Shown piece by piece: positions 14,822 through 21,440 of a stretch of DNA of 21,440 nt. Numbering within the stretch: the first letter of the stretch is position 1; each line of letters starts with the position of its first letter. This DNA comes from Lachnospiraceae bacterium UBA3820. Lineage in GTDB: Bacteria > Bacillota > Clostridia > Lachnospirales > Lachnospiraceae. Where the stretch lies: NCBI GenBank assembly GCA_002369325.1, contig DFDU01000008.1:1-21440 (forward strand), in the 5' to 3' direction. The notes under the pieces were generated by a model, which saw only the letters and a list, made by a program, of their open reading frames with translations, did not search any database and was not told the origin of the DNA. The position numbers and the translations under genes are program-made.

Positions 14822-17104
14822 TTACTCCGTTAAAATTAAATCTCCTTCTTCAATCCCGTAAACAACTATCTTTTCGTCACTCATACTTTCCACTATCTTT
14901 ACGTATTCCTTAACTATGTTCCCGTTTTCAAGTTTCCATACATAGTAATTTTTTCCGCTTTTTTCTTTATCCTTATTATCTGTTTTGTTTGTCTCCACAT
15001 ATATTGCCTTTGCCGGAACGGTTATAACATTATCAAGACAAACACTGTCAAATTCACAGCTTATACTCTTTGCCCCGGCAATCGCCTTTGAGATTTCTTC
15101 ATCAGTCTTTATAAAAAACTGCTCTTCGTTTCCGCTTTTATACGGTTCGGAATGCGTTAAATATTGCTTATCTTCCTTGGTAAACAGATATTTTTTATCG
15201 GCATAACCGTTTTTTCCGATGCAATCAATCTCATACTTCTTTCCGTCGATTTCAAGGCTTACCTTACTTCCCAACGAAGCCGATACACCATTAAGATCCG
15301 GCAAAGCATTTTTATTTACCATTACTTTGTACAGATTGTCAGCAGGCCTTACCACCGAATATATAAAGTCTCCGCTGCCTACAGGATCCGACTTTGAAAC
15401 ACCTATATATCCTATCTTTCCGTCAGCTTCCGAAAAAGAAGTATATCCTCCGTTTCCCTGCTTGCTTAAAAGAGCATATTCATTACTGAGGCTCTTCTTT
15501 TGACTTTCATAAGAAGCCGCCTCTTTACTCCTTTCTTCCGCTATTATTTCAAGCTCGACTTTCAGCTGTTCATCCTTATACAGATACTCTTCTAAAGCAT
15601 CCGTTTCCGATGCGACCGGATCCTCTTCATTATAATAAGCCGAAAGCTCATCATTTACTTCCTTTTCTCTTTTGTCAAAATCCTTTACGGCATTTTCATG
15701 TTCGGTATCCGCCGATGCCATAAGCGTTCTAAGCTCTGTAAGCCTTGCCGTACCTGATGCATTATCTATAAGGCATACCGCAGTGCCGGTTTTAACTTCA
15801 TCATTTACGGAAAGATAAATATCCGAAACTACACCGCCTGCTCCTGCTGTTACGGCCACAGTATCATTTTCAAGAGGCGTGATGATGTCGGTTTTATAGC
15901 TTTCCCTGTACTCTCCTCTTTTTACGGTCTGTCCGGTATACTCAACAGGAACTACTGATTCGGAAGCATAATATACAAGCTCGCCCTCGGACAAGCCTTC
16001 CGTCACCTCAACATAATAATCATCGGCAACTCCCGTCTTTATATCTCTTCTTTCAAGCTCATAATCATCTCTTCCGTCAATTTCCCTGCATACATATACA
16101 AATGTTCCCACATCATCCTTATTGATAGAATCAAGCCCTACCGCAAGAACCTTCTTTGATTTATTTTTTTCAAAATATAATATAAGATTATCTCCTGCTT
16201 TGATTTTTTTGTTTTCAGACTCATCACTCAGCTTAAATCTTGCACACGGATATTCCTTAAGAGTCGAGGCATAGCTAACCTCAGGACTTTCATATTCGTA
16301 TTCGCTTATATCAATTCTTTTTCCGTTTTGATATGTATATTTTTCTTCATAGTCCTTGAACTTATATTTATTTATATTAAGCTCCGGTGCTTCTATATAA
16401 AGATTTTCAAAATCGGATATCACGGCTATATTTTCATTAAAGGATGCTGTCGGCTTTGCGGTAATATCCTTTATAAATGTTACAGTTCCGCTGCATGGTG
16501 CCGTAAATGTCAAATCATTTTTTTCCGACTTTAAAGTATTTATTTCCTTCGCAAGCTTATCTATATCGGCATTCTTGACTTCCTCATTGTATCTTTTATT
16601 TTCCTGAAGTATAACTATTTCCGTATTAATCGCAGCGACATTTATCGCATTTCCTACCTGTTCTGCCGCATCTCTTTTATATTCAAGCTGTTTAATCTCT
16701 TCATCCGCAATGTTATTGTCACTTTGAAGTTCTGACACAATTGCATTTTTTTCATCCTCCTTAGCGGCTATCTCACGTTCATAAAAAGTTGTATCACCAT
16801 AAGCCACCACATCTCCCTTATTTACGTAATCACCTATATTTACGGCAAAGCCCTTTATCAATGCACTTTTCCTGCTAACAACAAATGATTGCTCCGGGAC
16901 AACCACACCCATAAGGCTCTCAACTCTGGCAACATTTCTGTATGATATCGGGCGCATAGTCGTTATCTTTGATGCAGGCTCCAGAAGCTCAGGTGCCTCT
17001 TCCTTCACATCCCCGCATCCTCCGATACAAAAGGATATGATAAATGCACAGGCAAGAGCTATGATGCGCTTATATTTTTTATATTTAGCTTTAACTAATC
17101 CCAT
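14822..17104 (-). CDS. Exporter adaptor lipoprotein with two tandem MFP (HlyD/MacA-like) units
   Basis: A 760-residue lipoprotein (signal peptide, lipobox CIGGC, Cys30) that works outside the membrane with the FtsX permease. It contains two complete adaptor units. Unit 1: first lipoyl half about 73-105 (ALIKGFAVNIGDYVNKGDVV), coiled coil 110-195, second half 196-215 (LTFTAPCSGTVTFIKD), barrel 220-320, C-terminal domain 330-378. Unit 2: 412-446 (GAGGVVSDIYLSVNDEVKTG), coiled coil 455-550, second half 558-580, barrel 580-700, C-terminal domain 718-759 (YVWKLENGNIVKEYVKI...GIEEGDLIL). Ordinary adaptors have one unit and about 350-420 residues. ATG 17104 follows GAGG by seven bases and overlaps the upstream adaptor gene by ten bases. 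I found no sign of a frame error at the junction. Confidence 0.88.
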   Translation of the reverse strand: MGLVKAKYKKYKRIIALACAFIISFCIGGCGDVKEEAPELLEPASKITTMRPISYRNVARVESLMGVVVPEQSFVVSRKSALIKGFAVNIGDYVNKGDVVAYGDTTFYEREIAAKEDEKNAIVSELQSDNNIADEEIKQLEYKRDAAEQVGNAINVAAINTEIVILQENKRYNEEVKNADIDKLAKEINTLKSEKNDLTFTAPCSGTVTFIKDITAKPTASFNENIAVISDFENLYIEAPELNINKYKFKDYEEKYTYQNGKRIDISEYEYESPEVSYASTLKEYPCARFKLSDESENKKIKAGDNLILYFEKNKSKKVLAVGLDSINKDDVGTFVYVCREIDGRDDYELERRDIKTGVADDYYVEVTEGLSEGELVYYASESVVPVEYTGQTVKRGEYRESYKTDIITPLENDTVAVTAGAGGVVSDIYLSVNDEVKTGTAVCLIDNASGTARLTELRTLMASADTEHENAVKDFDKREKEVNDELSAYYNEEDPVASETDALEEYLYKDEQLKVELEIIAEERSKEAASYESQKKSLSNEYALLSKQGNGGYTSFSEADGKIGYIGVSKSDPVGSGDFIYSVVRPADNLYKVMVNKNALPDLNGVSASLGSKVSLEIDGKKYEIDCIGKNGYADKKYLFTKEDKQYLTHSEPYKSGNEEQFFIKTDEEISKAIAGAKSISCEFDSVCLDNVITVPAKAIYVETNKTDNKDKEKSGKNYYVWKLENGNIVKEYVKIVESMSDEKIVVYGIEEGDLILTE

Positions 17105-18108
17105 AGTTCTACCTCATCTCCCTCGGAAAGACCCGACTTTATTACAATCATATCGTCTATATGATCTCCGACAGTGACCTCTCTTGCTTCTCTTGATCCA
17201 TCTTCATTATATAAATACACATAGCTGTGTCCGTTCTCTTCAAACACGGCCGAAGCATTTACGCACAATACCCCGCTAAGCTTTGGCTTTTGTATGGTAA
17301 GTGTAAGATCTTTTTCGGATATTACCGATCTGCTGTTTTCTTCCGGTTCGAAAACTATCTTTGTTTTTTTACCGTCGGTTGTAACCTCTGAAGCCACAAG
17401 TTCGTACTTTGTCATATCATTTTCGATTGAAACCACGTCACCCTCTTTTATATCTATATCTTCCTCTGTTTCCGCAAAATAATTCTCGCTGCTTGAGTAT
17501 GCCTTGATAAGCACCTCGCCTATGACGGCAAAATTATCATACAGATATGGATTAACATAGCTTATAATTCCGTCTTTATCCGCTCTTACATTAACCTCTT
17601 CATAAAGAGCATTTATATCGGCAATATATGCATCCGCGATAACCATATCCTGATTGAGACTGTCTATTTCGCTTTGATAATTATAAGAATTATCAAGCTC
17701 TGCCAAGCGCTTATAATGTTCTATGGCAAGCTGATCCTTTTCCTTTTTATCCTCATATGAGGCAAGCTCTTTTTCAAGCTCCTCGGATTTAAAGGACACA
17801 AGCAAATCTCCGGCTTTAACATAATGCCCGTTATCTACCCACAGTCTGTCCATGGTAAAATTATAAGCTTCCAGTCTGAGCCATGTCTTTTGATCGATTC
17901 TGTAACTTTCTTCTTCATAATCGGAAAGTGTAAGAAAAAGAGAAACAGTAGGATTGACATCCTGCTTTACAACGATACCGGTACTGTGTGTAACAGGTAT
18001 ATAAGTCTTATCCGATGGCGGCACAAGCTCGCCATAGCCTTTATTGGCACAGCCCGATAAAATCAAGATATTTATTATTAAAAATAACAAGAATAATTTC
18101 TTTCTCAT
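17095..18108 (-). CDS. Exporter adaptor lipoprotein, single MFP (HlyD/MacA-like) unit
   Basis: A 337-residue lipoprotein (lipobox LSGC, Cys20) with one adaptor unit: first lipoyl half about 76-108 (LEAYNFTMDRLWVDNGHYVKAGDLLVSF), a short coiled coil 109-170, second half 171-186 (EVNVRADKDGIISYVNP), barrel 205-272, and C-terminal domain 275-337 ending SGLSEGDEVEL. First gene of the exporter operon. ATG 18108 has only a weak ribosome site (AAAGA), so its translation may be limiting compared with the strong sites downstream. The next gene overlaps by ten bases. With the tandem adaptor downstream it brings the system to three adaptor units on two chains. Family assignment is good; the exact partner interface is inferred. 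Confidence 0.87.
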   Translation of the reverse strand: MRKKLFLLFLIINILILSGCANKGYGELVPPSDKTYIPVTHSTGIVVKQDVNPTVSLFLTLSDYEEESYRIDQKTWLRLEAYNFTMDRLWVDNGHYVKAGDLLVSFKSEELEKELASYEDKKEKDQLAIEHYKRLAELDNSYNYQSEIDSLNQDMVIADAYIADINALYEEVNVRADKDGIISYVNPYLYDNFAVIGEVLIKAYSSSENYFAETEEDIDIKEGDVVSIENDMTKYELVASEVTTDGKKTKIVFEPEENSRSVISEKDLTLTIQKPKLSGVLCVNASAVFEENGHSYVYLYNEDGSREAREVTVGDHIDDMIVIKSGLSEGDEVELWD

Positions 18109-18201
18109 AATTGTCTTTAATCCCTATACACAAAGCAGTTCAACTATATTTATATCCATAATTACGTATACTTTGTTTCTTTTTTCAGGCATTTCCCTTA
18201 T

Positions 18202-18230
18202 ATTATACTTTATTTTAACTCAACTTTGTA
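18202..18230 (-). promoter_or_regulatory. Candidate exporter-operon promoter, activator-dependent type
   Basis: Minus strand: TATAAT (-10, 18202-18207) with a poor -35, TACAAA (18225-18230), at a 17-bp spacer. The weak -35 is overlapped by one arm of the inverted repeat at 18227-18278, the layout expected for a promoter that needs the response regulator. The leader to ATG 18108 would be about 85-90 nt. Confidence 0.55.
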
Positions 18231-18278
18231 TCATAAATGTTTCAAGTATATATTTTTTTTAGAAACATTTCGGATACA
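18227..18278. promoter_or_regulatory. Inverted-repeat operator between exporter and two-component genes
   Basis: Arm 1, read on the minus strand from 18243 to 18227, is GAAACATTTATGATACA. Arm 2, on the plus strand at 18262-18278, is GAAACATTTCGGATACA. They match at 14 of 17 positions and are separated by 18 bp of AT-rich sequence. Each arm abuts the -35 region of the promoter it points toward. Arm 2 continues as two 11-bp direct half-sites (AAACATTTCGG, ATACATCTTAA), the spacing typical of OmpR/PhoB-family regulators. Binding by the adjacent regulator is inferred. Confidence 0.6.
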
Positions 18279-18280
18279 TC

Positions 18281-18310
18281 TTAACTTTAATATATTATAT
18301 GGGATATAAT
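18281..18310 (+). promoter_or_regulatory. Candidate promoter of the two-component operon
   Basis: TTAACT (-35, 18281-18286), an 18-bp spacer and a perfect TATAAT (-10, 18305-18310), about 46 bp upstream of the regulator start. The operator arm at 18262-18278 ends two bases before the -35, consistent with autoregulation. Confidence 0.55.
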
Positions 18311-18356
18311 AGTCTTGTCGGATGTAACTATAATTAAAACATACGGGGTAAATATA

Positions 18357-19022
18357 ATGATTAAAATACTTATTGTCGAAGATGAAAAACCCATATCGGA
18401 CCTTATTGTAATGAATCTCACCCGTACAGGCTACATTTGCACGGCACTTTACGATGGGAAAAGTGCTGCGGATATTCTCGAAACAGAAAACTTTGATTTG
18501 ATTCTTTTGGATATCATGCTTCCGGAAATAAACGGCTACGAGCTAATGGATTATATACGACCTATGAATATTCCGGTTATATTTATAACAGCGAAAGCTT
18601 CCCTTGATGACAGGATAAAAGGCCTTACCTCCGGAGCTGAGGATTACCTTGTTAAGCCTTTTGAAATTGTGGAACTTCTTGCAAGAATCAATATAGTTTT
18701 AAGGCGATACAATAAAGCAGACAGCCTTTTATACTTTAAGGATATTTCGGTAGACACCGAAAACCACATCGTTAAGAAAAATAACGAAACCGTGTCACTT
18801 ACCCCAAAGGAATTCGAATTGTTAACAGCATTTATCCGTAACAAAAACATTACCCTGTTTCGCGACAGATTGTACGAGCTTGTATGGCCGGAGCTTATCT
18901 ACAGTGACGAGTTGTCCGCGACAAGAACCCTGGACCTTCATATACAAAGATTAAGGAAAAAGCTCGATTTAAAAAATGATCTTAAAACCATTTACAATAC
19001 AGGCTACCGCCTGACCGAATAA
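18357..19022 (+). CDS. OmpR/PhoB-family response regulator
   Basis: A 221-residue two-domain transcription factor. The receiver domain (1-118) has the acidic pair Glu8-Asp9, phospho-acceptor Asp52 in LILLDIMLP, switch Thr78 and Lys100 in VKPF. The winged-helix DNA-binding domain (about 128-221) has the OmpR pattern VSLTPKEFELLTAF, RDRLYELVWPE, TRTLDLHIQRLRKKL and a final YNTGYRL. ATG 18357 follows GGGG with eight-base spacing; an in-frame TTG at 18315 would lie inside the promoter leader and was rejected. It is followed after 12 bp by its kinase gene. Divergence from the exporter operon and the shared operator suggest it activates exporter expression. Confidence 0.93.
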   Translation: MIKILIVEDEKPISDLIVMNLTRTGYICTALYDGKSAADILETENFDLILLDIMLPEINGYELMDYIRPMNIPVIFITAKASLDDRIKGLTSGAEDYLVKPFEIVELLARINIVLRRYNKADSLLYFKDISVDTENHIVKKNNETVSLTPKEFELLTAFIRNKNITLFRDRLYELVWPELIYSDELSATRTLDLHIQRLRKKLDLKNDLKTIYNTGYRLTE

Positions 19023-19034
19023 AAGGATGTACAA

Positions 19035-20465
19035 ATGAAATTCAGATATAAAGTACTTATAATCAATTTACTTTTGCTTTCCGGTGTTTTGCTCGCTGTC
19101 GGCTATATAGTTCTTAAGAAAAACTATGAGATGGCACTCAACTCCCGGATTGAAAATGCGGTTTTGGAGAACAACCTCGCGGAAAGCTCAATTGAATATT
19201 CCCTGCTTGATGTTATTAACCGCTCCCGTTATGACTTAGGCGAAGAGCTTAACAATATATCGGGACAGGTATATGCAGGTATGATGAACGATACCTCCGA
19301 TCTTATAATACTTTATTCAGATAAAACAGTATTTTCGAGCAGTGACGGTATAAGTATTCCGGCCGGGCTTACAACCCGGGTTGAAGATAATATCAAAAAT
19401 TATATGATACGCGAAGAAAACGGAAGGCTTTATATCTATATAACTTCATTTTGCACGATAGATAATGGTATGCTTAATATCATTACCAGGCATGATATAT
19501 CAGAACTTAATCACTTTATCCAAAAAAGTGTCAATGATTACAGAAACCTTTCACTTATCATTCTTGCAGGTGCCACAATTATTATATATGTCATAAGTTA
19601 TTTTCTAACCAAACCTCTGGAGAAACTAAACAGGGTAACCGATGCCTTTGCAGGCGGAAATTATAAAGAAAGAATCTCTGTAAAGGGACATGATGAGGTT
19701 GCTCTTCTTTCGGATAAGTTCAACCGGATGGCAGACTCGGTCGAAGGTCATATCAACGAATTAAATGATATGATAAAAAGGCGCGACCAATTTGTCGCCG
19801 ATTTTACTCATGAGATAAAGACGCCTATGACGGCAATCATCGGATATGCCGATACCATGCGTTCCATGGACTTGAGTGAGGACCAGCACATTATGGCATT
19901 AAGCTACATTTTTTCCGAAGGAAAACGACTTGAAGATATGTCCATGAAGCTTTTTGACCTGATATATCTAAGATCAAACGAAATCGAAAAAAAGCCTTTA
20001 TCGTCCACAGCTTTTGGAAACGATGTGATAAACAGTGTTCAGCCGATACTTTCATCTTCCAAGATAAGCATAGAAAAAAACTTCGATCAGGGTATCATAT
20101 ACGGCAATAAGGAATTATTAAAAACGGTATTCATAAATCTTATCGATAATGCACGTAAGGCTTCAGAAAGCGGTTCAAGGATAATCTTTTCAGGTTGCAG
20201 GTATGAAGACGGCTATAGCTTCATCGTTAGGGACTTTGGTGTGGGTATAGAGAAAAAAGATTTAGACCGTATATGCGATGAATTTTATATGGTCGATAAA
20301 TCCCGTTCAAGAAAAAAAGGCGGTGCGGGGCTCGGACTTTCACTCGCCGCACTTATTATAGATAAGCACGATGCAAAAATGGATATCGAAAGCGAACCCG
20401 GTAAAGGAACTAAAATTACCGTAAGCTTTAAAATATATGATGAAGGTAAAACGTATGAAAAATAA
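19035..20465 (+). CDS. Sensor histidine kinase (HAMP-HisKA-HATPase)
   Basis: A 476-residue membrane kinase partnering the regulator encoded 12 bp upstream. TM1 is about 7-27, an extracytoplasmic sensor region 28-168 (mixed alpha/beta, possibly Cache-like), and TM2 about 171-190. HAMP spans 191-240 (KPLEKLNRVTDAFAGGNY). HisKA carries phospho-acceptor His259 in FTHEIKTPMTAIIGY. The ATPase domain shows the N box FINLIDNARKAS (Asn368, Asn372), G1 RDFGVGI (399-405), the F box FYMVDKSRSRKKGG and G2 GAGLGLSLA. All catalytic boxes are intact. AAGGA precedes ATG 19035. The large outer domain differs from the tiny-loop BceS kinases that sense through their transporter, so it may detect a ligand itself. 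The ligand is unknown. Confidence 0.93.
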   Translation: MKFRYKVLIINLLLLSGVLLAVGYIVLKKNYEMALNSRIENAVLENNLAESSIEYSLLDVINRSRYDLGEELNNISGQVYAGMMNDTSDLIILYSDKTVFSSSDGISIPAGLTTRVEDNIKNYMIREENGRLYIYITSFCTIDNGMLNIITRHDISELNHFIQKSVNDYRNLSLIILAGATIIIYVISYFLTKPLEKLNRVTDAFAGGNYKERISVKGHDEVALLSDKFNRMADSVEGHINELNDMIKRRDQFVADFTHEIKTPMTAIIGYADTMRSMDLSEDQHIMALSYIFSEGKRLEDMSMKLFDLIYLRSNEIEKKPLSSTAFGNDVINSVQPILSSSKISIEKNFDQGIIYGNKELLKTVFINLIDNARKASESGSRIIFSGCRYEDGYSFIVRDFGVGIEKKDLDRICDEFYMVDKSRSRKKGGAGLGLSLAALIIDKHDAKMDIESEPGKGTKITVSFKIYDEGKTYEK

Positions 20466-21252
20466 CAGTGTTAAATCTAATAATCATTCAAAAAAACATA
20501 TTTCGATTATCGGTACATTTATAATATGTATATGTATTTTTTTTGCGTGCGCTTCCGTATACCTCCCGAAGCTGTTTCTTGACAGACAGCAAAAGAAACA
20601 TCTTGATAAAGTAAATGTTGTTCCAACCGAATATTATTCGGGCCCGTCCGTTGCAGTTGTAAAAAGCGCATCGAGACAGCTATCTTCGTACCAGAGACTG
20701 CAGCTTATAACCAATGTATGGGACAGTAATATTTCTATAGCATCTAAGGAAGAATGCGGCATATCCGAATATGATGCTTATACACTTGCTACCGACAGCA
20801 TTTTCAGGCTTCATCATAATCAGGAACTTTATCCTGAATTATTAGGCTCTGCATACAGGAATTGGTATTCGTGGAAAGCAACACCTTACAAAGCTGTTGA
20901 TACTACATTCGGAATTTATGCAGCTATATATTGGGAGATAGTTTTTACAAAATATGACGGCTCGGAAACGCATACCGTTATTATAGACGAAAACGGTGAA
21001 CTTCTTTATGCCTTCGCAAGCGGGAAAAAAGATTATTCCGACTACGAGCCATACATAAATAAAACTATAACAGAAGTATCCGTAAACAATATAAGTAAAG
21101 ATATTATAAGCAACTATCATATCAGCGTTTTGGAAGAAAACCCGGATACAAAAATAATAACATATACCGATGTAAAAGGAACCTCAAACGAGCTTTATAA
21201 TTATTATATAATAAAGGGTGATGAATATTACGGAATATTCACCACCCCATAG
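20455..21252 (+). CDS. Membrane-anchored extracytoplasmic protein of unknown function, third gene of the two-component operon
   Basis: A 265-residue protein I do not recognise. It has a short basic cytoplasmic start, one hydrophobic segment at about 16-38 and a 225-residue outer domain. A cysteine occurs at the end of the segment (FFACASV), but the surroundings fit a lipobox poorly, so I favour a signal anchor. The outer part ends each half with beta-rich stretches (TFGIYAAIYWEIVFTKYDG...HTVIIDENGELLYAFASG), reminiscent in layout only of the YycH/YycI-type accessory proteins encoded beside kinases. ATG 20455 is chosen because AAGGT lies seven bases upstream; earlier in-frame ATGs at 20437 and 20440 lack a site. 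It overlaps the kinase gene by 11 bases, so the products are likely made together and may interact. Confidence 0.78.
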   Translation: MKNNSVKSNNHSKKHISIIGTFIICICIFFACASVYLPKLFLDRQQKKHLDKVNVVPTEYYSGPSVAVVKSASRQLSSYQRLQLITNVWDSNISIASKEECGISEYDAYTLATDSIFRLHHNQELYPELLGSAYRNWYSWKATPYKAVDTTFGIYAAIYWEIVFTKYDGSETHTVIIDENGELLYAFASGKKDYSDYEPYINKTITEVSVNNISKDIISNYHISVLEENPDTKIITYTDVKGTSNELYNYYIIKGDEYYGIFTTP

Positions 21253-21260
21253 TGTAAACA

Positions 21261-21424
21261 TATGTAACACGAGGACAGGCATCTTGTCACATTAACATAC
21301 GTAAAATAAACTGCGCATAAAAATGTGCTAAGCATAGCGTGAGCGTTAGCGAGCTATGCGTGTACATATTTTATGCGCAGTTGTGTTTCGTCAAATGTGA
21401 CAAGGTGCCTGTCCATATGTGACA
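21261..21424. repeat. Large nested inverted repeat, REP/MITE-like element
   Basis: Outer arms 21273-21293 and 21394-21414 are complementary at 20 of 21 positions (core GGACAGGC...TTGTCACATT). Inner arms 21309-21322 and 21369-21382 are perfectly complementary over 14 bp (AACTGCGCATAAAA). An innermost GCATAGC/GCTATGC pair (21332-21338, 21353-21359) closes a 14-base loop. TATGTAACA and TATGTGACA flank the outer arms as near-identical direct copies (21261, 21416). It starts nine bases after the last gene of the two-component operon and has no coding capacity. It may also act as a transcription terminator, although it has no T-run. Confidence 0.8.
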
Positions 21425-21440
21425 AACTATTCGTATCCTA

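Noticed and set aside
18315..18356. Upstream TTG start extending the response regulator by 14 residues
   Set aside because: It begins five bases after the -10 box and has no ribosome site, and the extension precedes the normal receiver start; ATG 18357 is better.
20437..20454. Earlier ATGs adding five or six residues to the third gene of the two-component operon
   Set aside because: They fall within the kinase gene without a ribosome site; AAGGT at 20443-20447 serves ATG 20455.

Overview
The window looks like a chromosomal segment from a low-GC Gram-positive member of the Clostridia, most likely Lachnospiraceae. The evidence is AGGAGG-type ribosome binding sites, a sortase-type SPKTG surface protein, two lipoprotein signal peptides on exporter adaptors, and a PdaA-like deacetylase of the sporulation/cortex family. 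The family-level placement is an inference from protein style; no marker gene for taxonomy is present. I see no rRNA, tRNA, CRISPR array, transposase or phage gene.

Layout. (1) 1-868 (-): 5' part of glucose-6-phosphate isomerase, cut by the window edge. (2) 976-2648 (-): a small membrane protein of unknown function, followed by a PdaA-like polysaccharide deacetylase that starts on TTG inside its stop codon. (3) 2980-4116 (+): murG with its own promoter, closed by a hairpin terminator that also serves the convergent operon. (4) 10215-4178 (-): an apparent five-gene operon with a good promoter. It encodes a CPA1-type cation/proton antiporter, a double-RCK TrkA-like protein, a polytopic membrane protein (GT-C-like candidate), a DPM1-like family 2 glycosyltransferase, and an SPKTG-anchored protein with InlB-type repeats and an X2-like domain. 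(5) 18108-10304 (-): an exporter operon of two lipoprotein adaptors (one containing two complete adaptor units in tandem), a 10-TM double FtsX permease, and two different ABC ATPases, the last with a C-terminal AbrB-like hairpin module. (6) 18357-21252 (+), divergent: an OmpR-family response regulator, a sensor kinase and a membrane-anchored extracytoplasmic protein. (7) 21261-21424: a large nested inverted repeat resembling a REP/MITE-type element.

How it fits together. The divergent two-component genes and the exporter share a 248-bp intergenic region. It carries a near-perfect 17-bp inverted repeat, and each arm abuts one promoter, so the regulator probably controls both sides. The exporter is of the MacAB/YknXYZ type in a cell that appears to have no outer membrane. 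Its unusual inventory is three adaptor units on two lipoproteins, one pseudo-symmetric permease and two non-identical but catalytically intact ATPases. It is the best candidate here for an undescribed machine; its substrate cannot be read from the sequence. The 10215-4178 operon combines ion homeostasis with what looks like lipid-linked sugar transfer and a wall-anchored protein.
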